Assembly (NCBI RefSeq): GCF_014650055.1
Contig: NZ_BMUF01000013.1
Coordinates: forward strand, 236,650-300,649
DNA length: 64,000 bases
Direction: 5' to 3'
Origin: Streptomyces malachitofuscus
GTDB taxonomy: Bacteria; Actinomycetota; Actinomycetes; Streptomycetales; Streptomycetaceae
Positions 48,568 through 58,600 of this stretch are shown piece after piece. The stretch's first letter is position 1; each line of letters begins with the position of its first letter. A program made the translations under genes and the position numbers. The notes beneath the pieces are model-generated. The model saw only the letters and a list, made by a program, of their open reading frames with translations. It was not told the origin of the DNA and did no database searches.

Positions 48568-49695
48568 TTACGGATGCAGGACCACCAGATCGTCCCTGTG
48601 TACGACCTCGCGTTCGTACTCCGGCCCGAGATCCCGGGCGAGCTCGTGGGTGGACCGGCCGATCAGCAGGGGGATCTCCTTGGCGTCGAAGTTGACCAGC
48701 CCCCGGGCCACGGCCCGTCCCTCGCGGTCCCGCAGCTCCACCGGGTCGCCCGCGCTGAACTCCCCCTCGACGCCGGCGATCCCGGCCGGCAGCAGGGACT
48801 TGCGGCCTTGGACGACCGCGCGGACGGCACCGTCGTCCAGGGTGAGCGAGCCCTGCGGGGTGGAGGCGTGCTGGAGCCAGAGCAGGCGGTCGGCGGAGCG
48901 GCGGCCGGTGGGGTGGAAGTAGGTGCCCGTGTCACCGCCGGAGAGGGCCTCTGCCGCGTGGACCGCGCTGGTCAGCACCACCTGGATACCGGCGGCGGCG
49001 GCGATCCGGGCCGCCTCGACCTTGGTGACCATGCCGCCGGTGCCGACGCCCGCCTTGCCGGCGCTGCCGATCTCGACATGGGCGAGGTCCTCGGGGCGCC
49101 GGACCTCCGCTATGCGTGAGGTGCCGGGGCGGGCGGGGTCGCCGTCGTAGACGCCGTCCACGTCGGACAGCAGCACCAGCAGGTCGGCGCGGACCAGGTG
49201 GGCGACGAGGGCGGCGAGCCGGTCGTTGTCACCGAAGCGGATCTCGTCGGTGGCGACGGTGTCGTTCTCGTTGACGACCGGGAAGGCACCCATCGCCAGC
49301 AGCTTGTCGAGGGTGCGGGAGGCGTTGCGGTGGTGGGCGCGGCGGCTCATGTCGTCGCTGGTCAGCAGCACCTGGCCGACCCGTACGCCGTAGCGGGCGA
49401 AGGAGGCGGTGTAGCGCGCGACCAGCAGGCCCTGGCCCACGCTGGCGGCGGCCTGCTGGCGGGCGAGGTCCGTGGGGCGGCGGCGCAGCCCCAACGGGGC
49501 GAGCCCGGCGGCGATGGCGCCCGAGGAGACCAGCACGACCTCGCGCTCGCCCCCGCTCCTGGTCTTGGCCAGCACGTCCACGAGCGCGTCCACCCGGTCG
49601 GCGTCCAGACCGCCCGCCGCGGTGGTCAGCGACGAGGAGCCGACCTTGACGACGATCCTGCGTGCCTCGCCCACGGCCTGCCTCGCGCCTGCCAC
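48568..49695 (-). CDS. proB: Glutamate 5-kinase with C-terminal PUA domain
   Basis: A 375-residue kinase for the first, feedback-controlled step of proline synthesis. It shows RIVVKVGSSSLTTAAGGLD, VLVSSGAIAAGL, VNENDTVATDEIRFGDNDRLAALVA, LLSDVDGVYDGDP and GTGGMVTKVEAARIAAAAGI, then a PUA domain (SLTLDDGAVRAVVQGRKSLLPAGIAGVEG...VARGLVNF). GTG 49695 or 49674 may be the start. The gene order obg-proB-proA is common in actinobacteria; here a teichoic-acid block lies between obg and proB. Confidence 0.94.
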   Translation of the reverse strand: MAGARQAVGEARRIVVKVGSSSLTTAAGGLDADRVDALVDVLAKTRSGGEREVVLVSSGAIAAGLAPLGLRRRPTDLARQQAAASVGQGLLVARYTASFARYGVRVGQVLLTSDDMSRRAHHRNASRTLDKLLAMGAFPVVNENDTVATDEIRFGDNDRLAALVAHLVRADLLVLLSDVDGVYDGDPARPGTSRIAEVRRPEDLAHVEIGSAGKAGVGTGGMVTKVEAARIAAAAGIQVVLTSAVHAAEALSGGDTGTYFHPTGRRSADRLLWLQHASTPQGSLTLDDGAVRAVVQGRKSLLPAGIAGVEGEFSAGDPVELRDREGRAVARGLVNFDAKEIPLLIGRSTHELARDLGPEYEREVVHRDDLVVLHP

Positions 49696-49906
49696 CTTGC
49701 CGCCCGTCCCCTCGTGCCGATCACTTCACCCGTCAGGCAATCTACGCGAAGCGGAGCGAAGGACGCTCGGCGGTCCAGGGTCCAAGACGGCGAGCCGCGG
49801 CACTTGGCAGATCCGCGCGCCGAGGCTTCCCGGACACGCGCGTGTCGTACGGAGGTCGGCGGGCGTTAACCCGGCGCACGCCCATGACGACCCTGGAGTG
49901 ACCGCA

Positions 49907-52027
49907 GTGCCCGATCCCACGTCCCGTCGGCGGTTCAGGGCGGGATTCCGCCGCCACCGCTCCCCACTGCTCCGTCCGCCCGGCCGTACCGTCCTCGCCA
50001 AGGTCCTGGTGGCGGCCGTCCTCGTCGGCGCCTGCGCGGTCCAGGCCGTCGCGGCCCTGTCCCCGCACGTGCCGTTGCTGGTCGCCGCGACCGCCCTGTC
50101 CCTGGTCGTCGAGGGTGTGCTGTACCGCTGGCAGCGGGGTGTGCTGTCGGTGTTCGCGAAGGCCCACGCGGACATCACCGTGCGCCATGTCGTGCGCGAT
50201 CTGCTGCTGGTCGTGGGTCTGCTGCGGCTCGGGGAACAGGACCGGGAGACGGGGTACGCGGTGGTCGTCGCGGGGCTGCTGGCGTTCTACGTCCTGCACT
50301 GCGCGGTCCAGGCGGTGTCCGTGCTGGTGCGCCGCACCCGCACGCTGCCGGTGGTGACCCGGAACATCGACGCCTCCGCGCTGCGGCTCTCCCCCGCCCC
50401 TCCGGTGCTGCTGCGCCGCCCCGGCCACCGGCTGCTCGTGTTCGGCCTGCCCGCGACGGCCGGACTGGCGGCGACGGCGGTGACCGACGACACCCGGTGC
50501 GCGGCGGCCGGTGTCGCGCTGTCGCTGCTTTCGACCCTGGCCGGGCTGGGCGTCCTCCTGCTGCGGCTGCTGCCTGGGCGGCGCCCGGCCGGCGAGCAGG
50601 AGGTGCTCGACTGGTTCGACGCGTGGCTGGCGGAGTACCGGCCGACGGTCGGGCTGTACTTCTCGGGCGGGGCGTCCTCCGCCTACCAGGCCGACATGTG
50701 GCTGGAGCCGCTGGCCCGGCTGGACGCCCGGCCGGTGATCATCCTGCGGGAGCGGTTCATGGTGCCGAAGATCGCGGCGACCGACATCCCGATCGTGTGC
50801 CTGCCGAAGGTGCCCACGCTGATGCGGCTCGAGCACTCCACGCTGCAGGTGCTCCTCCACCCCTCCAACTCCGGCAAGACCTCACAGGTGCTGCGCATTC
50901 CGACGATCAAGCACGCCTTCGTCAACCACGGGGAGAGCGACAAGTTGTCGTCGTGCAATCCGTACGCGAAGGCGTACGACGAGGTATGGGTGGCCGGTCC
51001 GGCGGCGCGCGAGCGGTACGCGCTGGCCGAGGTGGGGGTCGAGGACAAGGACGTGGTGGAGATCGGCCGCCCGCAGCTGGACGCCGTCCGCCCGTACGCG
51101 GGCCCGCCGGCCGGGCGCCCCACGACCGTGCTGTACGCGCCGACCTGGGAGGGCTGGGACGGCAACCCGGGCAACACCTCGGTGATCGCGGCCGGTGAGA
51201 ACCTCGTGCGGGCGCTGCTCGCGGACCCGGACGTGCGGCTGCTGTACAAGCCGCACCCGCTGACCGGCTCGGTGGACCCGCGGGCGGGCGCCGCGGACCG
51301 CCGCATCCGGGAGCTGATCCGGGCGGCCAACCGCTCGCGCCTCTCCGCGCCGTCGGCGGAACTCGCGCGTCTCACCGCGGAGTTGGACCGTCTGACCACC
51401 GCCGAGTTCCGGGCGGGCGCCGACCAGGCCGAGCGGATGCTCGCCCAGTCCGCCCCCGCACCGGGCCGGGCGGAGGCGGTGGCGCGGGCGACGGCGGCCT
51501 GGGAGGAGGCCTACTGGGCGTCGTTCCCCGAGCACGAGCACCGGATCATCGACGACGCCCGCCCCTCGCTCTACGCCTGCTTCAACGTCGCCGACCTGCT
51601 CATCAGCGACGTGTCCAGCGTCATCACCGACTTCCTGGCCGGCGGCAAGCCCTACGCGGTCGCCAACACCGGCGACCTCCCCGAACCGGCGTTCCGAGCG
51701 GCCTTCCCGACGGTGGCGGCGGCGACGGTCCTGACCCCGGACGCGACGGGGGTCCCGGCCCTGCTGGAGTCGGTGCGCCACCCGGAGAAGGACGAACTGG
51801 ACGCGGCGCGCGCGGAGTTGAAGCTACGACTGCTGGGACCGGCGGAGCCCGTGTCCCAGCAGCGCTTCGCGGCGGCGGTGCGGGCGCTGTGCTCGGCCGC
51901 CCAGGGACACCGCGGGCGGATGGCGGTGCGCCAGGAGGCCGAAGTCCCGGTCCAGCGTCGTGAGTACGACCCGCGCGTCACCGCTCCACCCGCCGGCCTG
52001 CCGTCCGGGGCGGCGCCGCGGAGCTAG
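49907..52027 (+). CDS. Membrane TagF-like glycerophosphotransferase
   Basis: A 706-residue protein with about five membrane helices in residues ~25-225, followed by a CDP-glycerol glycerophosphotransferase domain: NHGESDK, L-Y-A-P-T-W-E-G-W, L-L-Y-K-P-H-P, and DVSSVITDFLAGGKPYAV. It could add polyol-phosphate units to a membrane-linked carrier. GTG 49907 has GGAG 8 nt upstream; the frame is open to 49472, but that part overlaps proB. Its stop converges with galE: one CTAG serves both strands as stop codon. Confidence 0.82.
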   Translation: MPDPTSRRRFRAGFRRHRSPLLRPPGRTVLAKVLVAAVLVGACAVQAVAALSPHVPLLVAATALSLVVEGVLYRWQRGVLSVFAKAHADITVRHVVRDLLLVVGLLRLGEQDRETGYAVVVAGLLAFYVLHCAVQAVSVLVRRTRTLPVVTRNIDASALRLSPAPPVLLRRPGHRLLVFGLPATAGLAATAVTDDTRCAAAGVALSLLSTLAGLGVLLLRLLPGRRPAGEQEVLDWFDAWLAEYRPTVGLYFSGGASSAYQADMWLEPLARLDARPVIILRERFMVPKIAATDIPIVCLPKVPTLMRLEHSTLQVLLHPSNSGKTSQVLRIPTIKHAFVNHGESDKLSSCNPYAKAYDEVWVAGPAARERYALAEVGVEDKDVVEIGRPQLDAVRPYAGPPAGRPTTVLYAPTWEGWDGNPGNTSVIAAGENLVRALLADPDVRLLYKPHPLTGSVDPRAGAADRRIRELIRAANRSRLSAPSAELARLTAELDRLTTAEFRAGADQAERMLAQSAPAPGRAEAVARATAAWEEAYWASFPEHEHRIIDDARPSLYACFNVADLLISDVSSVITDFLAGGKPYAVANTGDLPEPAFRAAFPTVAAATVLTPDATGVPALLESVRHPEKDELDAARAELKLRLLGPAEPVSQQRFAAAVRALCSAAQGHRGRMAVRQEAEVPVQRREYDPRVTAPPAGLPSGAAPRS

Positions 52028-53007
52028 GGCCGTTCCGGCTGGCGCCGGTGCCGCCACCCCCGCCACGCCGACTCGATCATCTCGTCCAGGCCGTGCCGGG
52101 CCGTCCAGCCCAGTTCCTCGCGGATGCGGTCCGCCGAGGCCACCACGCGGGCCGGGTCACCGGCGCGGCGGGGGGTCACCTCGGGGGCGACGCTCTCGTT
52201 GCCGGTGACCTTGAGGATGCGGTCGACCATCTCGCGTACCGAACTGCCCTCGCCGCGGCCGATGTTCAGGGTGAGCGCGGTGCCCTTGGGGGCCGCGTCG
52301 AGGCGGCGGGCGGCCGCGAGGTGGGCGGAGGCGATGTCCTGGACGTGAATGTAGTCACGGACGCAGGTGCCGTCGGGGGTCGGGTAGTCGTCGCCGAAGA
52401 TGCGGGGCGCCTCCCCGGCCTCCAGCCGCTCGAAGACCATGGGGACGAGGTTGAAGACGCCGGCGTCGGACAGCTCCGGGGAGGCCGCGCCCGCCACGTT
52501 GAAGTAGCGCAGGGAGGCGCCGCGGACGCCGTACGCGGTGGCCGCCGCCTTGATCAGCCACTCGCCGATGAGCTTGGTCTCGCCGTACGGGCTCATCGGC
52601 GCGCAGGGGGTGTCCTCCGTGACGAGGTCCACATCGGGCATGCCGTAGACGGCGGCGGAGGACGAGAAGACGACCTTGTCGACGCCGGTGGCGGACATGG
52701 CCTCCAGGAGCGTCTGCACGCCGGTGACGTTCTCGCGGTAGTAGTGGAGCGGTCGCTCCACGGATTCGCCGACCTGCTTCTTGGCGGCGATGTGCACGAT
52801 CCCTGTCACAGCATGGTCACGAATTGCCTGCTCCAGCAGGTCACGGTCCACGACGCTGCCGACGACGAGAGGCACGCCGTCGGGCACGCGGTCCCTGCTG
52901 CCCGTGGACAGGTCGTCGTAGACGACCACGGACTCGCCGCCGTCGCGCAGGGCACGCACCACATGCGCGCCGATGTATCCGGCTCCACCGGTGACCAGCC
53001 AGCTCAT
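52024..53007 (-). CDS. galE: UDP-glucose 4-epimerase
   Basis: A 327-residue SDR enzyme. It shows VTGGAGYIGAHVVRAL (NAD binding), FSSSAAVYG with S-P-Y-G-E-T-K (catalytic Tyr and Lys), GASLRYFNVAGA and GDDYPTPDGTCVRDYIHVQDIASAH. It interconverts UDP-glucose and UDP-galactose. ATG 53007 is preferred because GGAGG lies 7 nt upstream; an ATG 6 bp earlier would be too close. Its place among glycosyl and glycerophosphotransferases suggests it supplies galactose for the wall polymer. Confidence 0.93.
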   Translation of the reverse strand: MSWLVTGGAGYIGAHVVRALRDGGESVVVYDDLSTGSRDRVPDGVPLVVGSVVDRDLLEQAIRDHAVTGIVHIAAKKQVGESVERPLHYYRENVTGVQTLLEAMSATGVDKVVFSSSAAVYGMPDVDLVTEDTPCAPMSPYGETKLIGEWLIKAAATAYGVRGASLRYFNVAGAASPELSDAGVFNLVPMVFERLEAGEAPRIFGDDYPTPDGTCVRDYIHVQDIASAHLAAARRLDAAPKGTALTLNIGRGEGSSVREMVDRILKVTGNESVAPEVTPRRAGDPARVVASADRIREELGWTARHGLDEMIESAWRGWRHRRQPERP

Positions 53008-53345
53008 GCTCATGCCTCCAAGGTCGCAGTCACTGCATGCAGAGTGTTCCGCGGGCCCCGGAAAATCGAATCCGGCCATTCGTACACAGGGGGACCAACG
53101 GGTCGGATCGGGCACCGGTCCGCATGCACAGCGTGCGCACAGCGGCGAACAAGAAGCTCCTGGAATCGGTCGATTCCGTCACCGGGCGATCGCCGGGCGG
53201 CGGGCCACCTCGCCCACGGAAACTTCGCATGAATCCTTTACGCTGATGCGGCGACGCCCTCCAGGTCCATGGATGCCCGGAGCGCGGCCAGGCCCCAAGC
53301 CCAAGCCAAAGCGCACGCGGTCAGTTCTCGGAACAGGTTGTAAGG
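53008..53345. other. 338-bp divergent intergenic region
   Basis: No convincing gene is seen; the small open frames are very short. It should hold promoters for galE (leftward) and the first GT2/TagF gene (rightward, GTAAGG directly before its ATG). The sequence GCATGAATCCTTTACGCTGATG near 53228-53249 is A/T-richer and may be promoter. No perfect long palindrome is found. Confidence 0.5.
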
Positions 53346-55577
53346 ATGCCCAGACTCTCCCTCGTTGTCCCTGTGTACAAGGTGCAGGGCTATCTGCCCG
53401 AGTGCCTGGATTCCCTACTCGGGCAGGACTACACGGACTTCGAGATCATCGCCGTCGACGACTGCTCGCCGGACGGGTCGGGCGCCATCCTGGACCAGTA
53501 CGCGGCCAGAGACCCCCGCATTCATGTGATTCACCTCACCGAGAACGTGGGGCTGGGGCGCGCGCGCAACGCGGGCCTGGAGCGCGCCGAGGGCGACTAC
53601 GTCCTGTTCCTGGACAGTGACGACACGCTGTCCGACGGCGCGCTGGCGGCGATATCCGACCGCCTCGACGCCACCGGGGACCCCGAGATACTCGTCTACG
53701 ACTACGCGCGCACCTACTGGGACGGCGAGGTCCGCCCCAACCAGCGGGCGGACCTGCTCAAGAGCGAGGGCCCGGACGTCTTCCGCCTCGCCGACCGCCC
53801 CGAGCTGCTCAATCTGCTCCAGATCGTCTGGAACAAGGCCTACCGCCGCGACTTCATCGCCCGCACCGGCCTCACCTTCCCTCCGGGGTACTACGAGGAC
53901 GCCCCCTGGACGTTCTGCTCGATGATCAGCGCCGAGCGCATCGCCGTACTGGACCGGGTCTGCGTCCTGTACCGGCAGCGCCGCGAGGGCGGCAACATCC
54001 TGAAGACGGTCAGCCGGAAGCACTTCGACGTCTTCGACCAGTACGGCCGGGTCTTCGACTTCATCGCGGCGCACCCGGAACTCGACGAGTGGCGCGGGCC
54101 GTTGTTCCGCAAGATGGTCGACCACTATCTGACCGTGCTGGAGCGTCCGGGCCGGCTGCCGCAGTCCGCCCGCGCGGAGTTCTTCCACCGCGCCTCGGCC
54201 GACTACCGCGCACACCGGCCCGAGGGCTTCCAGCGCCCGGCCGGCGGCCGCGGCCACAAGTACGCGATGCTCGAGCGTGACGCGTACGCGGCCATGGCCG
54301 GTGCCACCGCCGCCGTGAAGTTCCGGCGGCGGGTCAGGAACCGCGCGACGGCCGCGATCAGCCGGTCCAAGCGCAGCGCGGTCGGCATGTTCTACCAGTC
54401 GCAGCTGCGACTGCCCCTCGACGAGAACCTCGCGCTGTTCTCCGCCTACTGGAGCCGCAGCGTCTCCTGCAACCCCGCGGCCATCGACGCCGAGCTGGCC
54501 CGGCTCGCCCCCGGGATCCGCCGCGTCTGGGCCGTCCGGGCGGACGCCGTGGACAGCGTGCCCAAGGGCGTGGAGTACGTCCGGGTCGGCTCGCGCGAGT
54601 ACTGGGCGGCCGTGGCGCGTGCCAAGTACCTCGTCAACAACGTGAACTTCGCGGACTCGGTGGTGAAGCGGGAGGGCCAGATCCACCTGCAGACGCACCA
54701 CGGCACCCCGCTGAAGACGATGGGCCTGGACCAGCAGAAGTACCCGGCGTCCACCCACATGAACTTCACCAAGCTCCTCGAGCGCTGCGACCGCTGGGAC
54801 TTCAGCCTCAGCTCCAACCGCTTCTCCACCGCCGTGTGGGAGCGGGTGTACCCCTGCTCGTACACCACGCTGGAGACCGGCTACCCGCGCAACGACTTCC
54901 TGGTGAACGCCACGGCCGACGACGTCCGCCGGGCCCGTGCCGCGCTGGGACTGTCCGTCGGCACCAGGGCCCTGCTGTACATGCCCACCCACCGCGAGTA
55001 CCAGCCCGGCTTCACCCCGGCCCTCGACCTCGCGCGGCTCGCCGACGAGCTGGGCCCCGACGTGACGCTGCTGATCCGCGGCCACTACTTCTACGGCAGC
55101 TCCCCCCACGTCGACGAACTGCGCCGCAGCGGCCGCATCGTCGACGTGTCGGGCCACGGCCGGGTGGAGGAGCTGTACCTGGCCGCGGACGCGCTCATCA
55201 CGGACTACTCGTCGGCGATGTTCGACTACGCGGTCCTCGACCGGCCGATCATCATCTACGCCCCCGACTGGGACATCTACTCCGCGGTCCGCGGCACCTA
55301 TTTCAACCTGCTGGAGGAGCCGCCCGGTTCGGTGGCCACCACCCAGGCCGAGCTGATCGGACTGCTCGGCTCGCGGGAGTACGAGGGACCGGACGCCGCC
55401 GAGCGCCGCGCCGAGTTCCGGCTCCGTTTCTGCGAGTTCGACGACGGTCACGCAGCCGAAAGGGTGGTGCGGCGCGTCTTCCTCGGCGAGGAGAGCACGC
55501 TGCCGTTCGTCCCGTTCGCCGAACGCCCCCACGCACCGACCCCCGACCAGGCGCTCGAACTGGTCGAGCGGGCCTGA
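53346..55577 (+). CDS. Bifunctional GT2 glycosyltransferase / CDP-glycerol glycerophosphotransferase
   Basis: A 743-residue fusion. Residues 1-~260 are a GT-A family 2 domain (RLSLVVPVYKVQGYLPECLDSLLGQDYTDFEIIAVDD, DSDD at 90-93). From ~370 it is a TagF-like domain: H-H-G-T-P-L-K, GYPRND, YMPTHREYQPGF, LIRGHYFYG and ITDYSSAMFDYAVLDRPIIIYAPDWD. It would both transfer a sugar and polymerise polyol-phosphate. The second, larger fusion follows 25 bp downstream in the same direction, so they are coexpressed. Confidence 0.9.
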   Translation: MPRLSLVVPVYKVQGYLPECLDSLLGQDYTDFEIIAVDDCSPDGSGAILDQYAARDPRIHVIHLTENVGLGRARNAGLERAEGDYVLFLDSDDTLSDGALAAISDRLDATGDPEILVYDYARTYWDGEVRPNQRADLLKSEGPDVFRLADRPELLNLLQIVWNKAYRRDFIARTGLTFPPGYYEDAPWTFCSMISAERIAVLDRVCVLYRQRREGGNILKTVSRKHFDVFDQYGRVFDFIAAHPELDEWRGPLFRKMVDHYLTVLERPGRLPQSARAEFFHRASADYRAHRPEGFQRPAGGRGHKYAMLERDAYAAMAGATAAVKFRRRVRNRATAAISRSKRSAVGMFYQSQLRLPLDENLALFSAYWSRSVSCNPAAIDAELARLAPGIRRVWAVRADAVDSVPKGVEYVRVGSREYWAAVARAKYLVNNVNFADSVVKREGQIHLQTHHGTPLKTMGLDQQKYPASTHMNFTKLLERCDRWDFSLSSNRFSTAVWERVYPCSYTTLETGYPRNDFLVNATADDVRRARAALGLSVGTRALLYMPTHREYQPGFTPALDLARLADELGPDVTLLIRGHYFYGSSPHVDELRRSGRIVDVSGHGRVEELYLAADALITDYSSAMFDYAVLDRPIIIYAPDWDIYSAVRGTYFNLLEEPPGSVATTQAELIGLLGSREYEGPDAAERRAEFRLRFCEFDDGHAAERVVRRVFLGEESTLPFVPFAERPHAPTPDQALELVERA

Positions 55578-55602
55578 CCCCCAGGAAGGAGACCACCAAG
55601 CC

Positions 55603-58600
55603 ATGGCCCCTCGGCTCAGTGTCATCGTCCCCATCTACAACGTCGAGCGCTATCTGCCCGCGTGCCTGGACTCGCTCGCCGCGCAGACCTTCCGGGACAT
55701 CGAGGTCCTGATGGTCGACGACGGCTCCCCCGACGGCTCCGCCGCCATCGCCGAGACGTACGCGAGCCGCGACGAGCGCTTCAAGCTGATCCGCAAGGAG
55801 AACGCCGGACTCGGCGCGGCCCGCAACACGGGCATCCAGCACATGTCGGACGCGTCGGAGTACCTCACCTTCGTCGACAGCGACGACCTCATCCCGCCGG
55901 ACGCCTACCGGCAGATGCTCGCCAGCCTGGACGATTCCGGCTCGGACTTCGCCACCGGCAACGTCTTCCACCTCAAGGGCGAGAAGACGTGGCAGGTGCC
56001 GCTGCTGAAGATGCTCGCGGGTGAGGCCCGCAAGGGCACCCACATATCCAAGTACCCGAAGCTCATAGCCGACCGCATCGCCTGCAACAAGATCTTCCGG
56101 CGGAGCTTCTGGGAGAAGGAGGGCTTCGTCTTCCCCGAGGGGATCCTCCACGAGGACATCCCCGTCGTGCTGCCCGCCCACTACCGGGCCGAGGCCGTCG
56201 ACATCATCGGTGAGCCGACGTACTTCTGGCGGCTGCGCGAGGGCGAGTCGGCCCCGTCGATCACCCAGCGTCGCAAGGAGCCCCAGGCCATCCGCGACCG
56301 GGTCACCGCGGTGAGCATGGTCAGCGACTACCTGGCCCAGCAGTCGGGCCCCGAGTTCGCCGAGTACAAGCGCCAGTACGACGACCGGGTGCTCCGCGAC
56401 GACCTGCGGCTGTTCATGCGGGTGCTGCCGGACGCCACCGTCGAGTTCCACGAGGCGTTCCTCGAGGCCGCCAACCGCTACCTCGACATGGTGGACCCGA
56501 AGATCGTCATGGCACTGCCGACGGATCTGCGGGTGCAGTGGCTGCTGGTCCGCAAGCACGCCATGCCGGAGCTGATCGCCCTGCTGGCCTCGCAGCGCCG
56601 CAAGGAGCCGGTGGAGGTCTCCGGCACCTTCCGCAAGTACGCGAGCTTCCGCACGCTGGAGGAGAGCGGCTTCGACCTGCCGAAGTCGGCGCTGCGCATC
56701 GACGGCGACCTGGACCTGCGCGCCCCGCTGCGCTCGGTGACCTGGCAGGACGGCAAGCTGGTGCTGTCCGGCGACGCCTACATCGACAAGATCGACGTGT
56801 CGACCAAGCGGAGCAGCGTCAAGATCGTCCAGCTGAAGCGCAACGGCTCGCGCCGGCGCGTCTTCCTGCCGGCCAAGAACATCCACCGGCCCGAGTGCAC
56901 CACCGACTCCGGTCAGCAGCGCTACAACTACGACTGGGCGGGCTGGGAACTGGCCCTCGACCCGGCGAAGCTGCGCAAGGGCGGCACCTGGCAGGAGGGT
57001 CTCTGGCACGTCGGCATCAACGTCTACGCCTCCGGTCTGGTGCGGCGCAGCGGCATCTGGACGCGCGGCGGTTCGGCCGCGAACTTCCCGCCGTACCAGT
57101 GGCTCGACGAGGACTTCCGGCTGCTGCCGACCGTCGAGCGCAGCGCGCTCAAGCTGCGCGTCGAGAAGGTGCGCGCCCTGATCACCGACCGCCGGCTGGA
57201 CGGCGACGCGGTGGAGATCAGCGGTGACATCCGCGTCCCGCTGAAGACCGGGGAGACGGTGACGTTCCGTCTGAGCCACGGCAAGAGCGGCGAGGTGCGC
57301 ACGTACCCCGTCGAGGTGGCGCAGCAGGGCAGCACCACGACCTTCCGTACGAGGGTGCCGCTGGCGGACGTGGCCCTGCTGAGCACCAGCACGGTCGACG
57401 ACCAGGCCCAGCCGGACCGCCGCCGGTGGAGCACGGTACTGGTGGCCACCGCCGGGGACGGCACGGAGCGCCAGTTCAGCAGTGTGGTCCGGGAGGGCCT
57501 GGAGGACCTGTCCTTCGATCTGCCGGCCTCCTTCGGCGAGGAGGGCGCCCACCGCGAGATCGCCCTGACATCCGGCCACAACGGCTATCTGAAGATCACC
57601 GGCCGGACCCGCCGGGCCGTGATCACCGACGTCCGCCTGGAGAACGGCAAGCTCGTGGTGGACGGCCGCGGCAGCCGGGAACTCGTCGGCTCCGACCTCG
57701 TCCTCAAGGCGACCAACCGCTACGACGAGCGCACGGCGCCCGCCGACTGGTCCGAGGACGGCACGTTCACCGTGGCCTTCGACCCGTCGGTGATGGGCGG
57801 CTCCGGTCAGGTGCCGCTGAAGGCGGGCCGCTGGAACCTGCTGCTCCGCTCCTCGAACCCGGACGTCCCGGACGCCCAGTTCGTCATCGACCGGCTGGCC
57901 CTGCCCCGGTTCCCGCTGCACAGCGTGCTGGGCGGCCGCCGCTACTGGTTCGAGAACCGCTGGAGCGACTACCCGCAGCTCAACTGCCGCTCCGAGCTCA
58001 GCGACCTGGAGCGCGGCCCGTACCGCCAGCTCCAGCTGCGCCGTGAGGTGTACGAGCCCGGCCGCCGGCAGCCGCTGCGCGACCAGGTGTTCTTCCTCAG
58101 CTACAACGGCAAGCAGTACTCCGACAGCCCCCGGGCGATGCACGAGGAACTGCTGCGCCGCGGCAGCGACATGAAGTTCCTGTGGGCCGTGCGCGACGGC
58201 CAGGTGGTCCTGCCGCCCACCGCGGACAAGGTGCGTATGTGGGGCCGTGAGTGGTTCGAGGCCCTGGCCACCTCCCGGTACATCGTCACCAACGGGCACC
58301 TGCCCGAGTGGGTGGAGCGCCGGCCCGGTCAGGTCATCGTGCAGACCTGGCACGGCACGATGCTGAAGAAGATCGGCCACGACATCGAGACGCTCTACTT
58401 CGACCGCGAGTACCAGAACCGTCTGGCGCTCGAGGCGAAGAACTGGAGCCTGCTGGTCTCCTCCAACCGGTTCTCCACGCCGATCCTCAAGCGGGCCTTC
58501 TCCTACGACGGGGAGATCCAGGAGGCCGGTTACCCGCGCAACGACTACCTGTACTCCCCCGACCGCGACAAGATCGCGGAGAAGGTCAAGGAGACGCTCG

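Noticed and set aside
49742..50860. 372-codon minus-strand frame over the TagF-like gene
   Set aside because: Composition is His/Gln/Arg/Gly-rich shadow; the plus-strand gene has membrane helices and TagF motifs.
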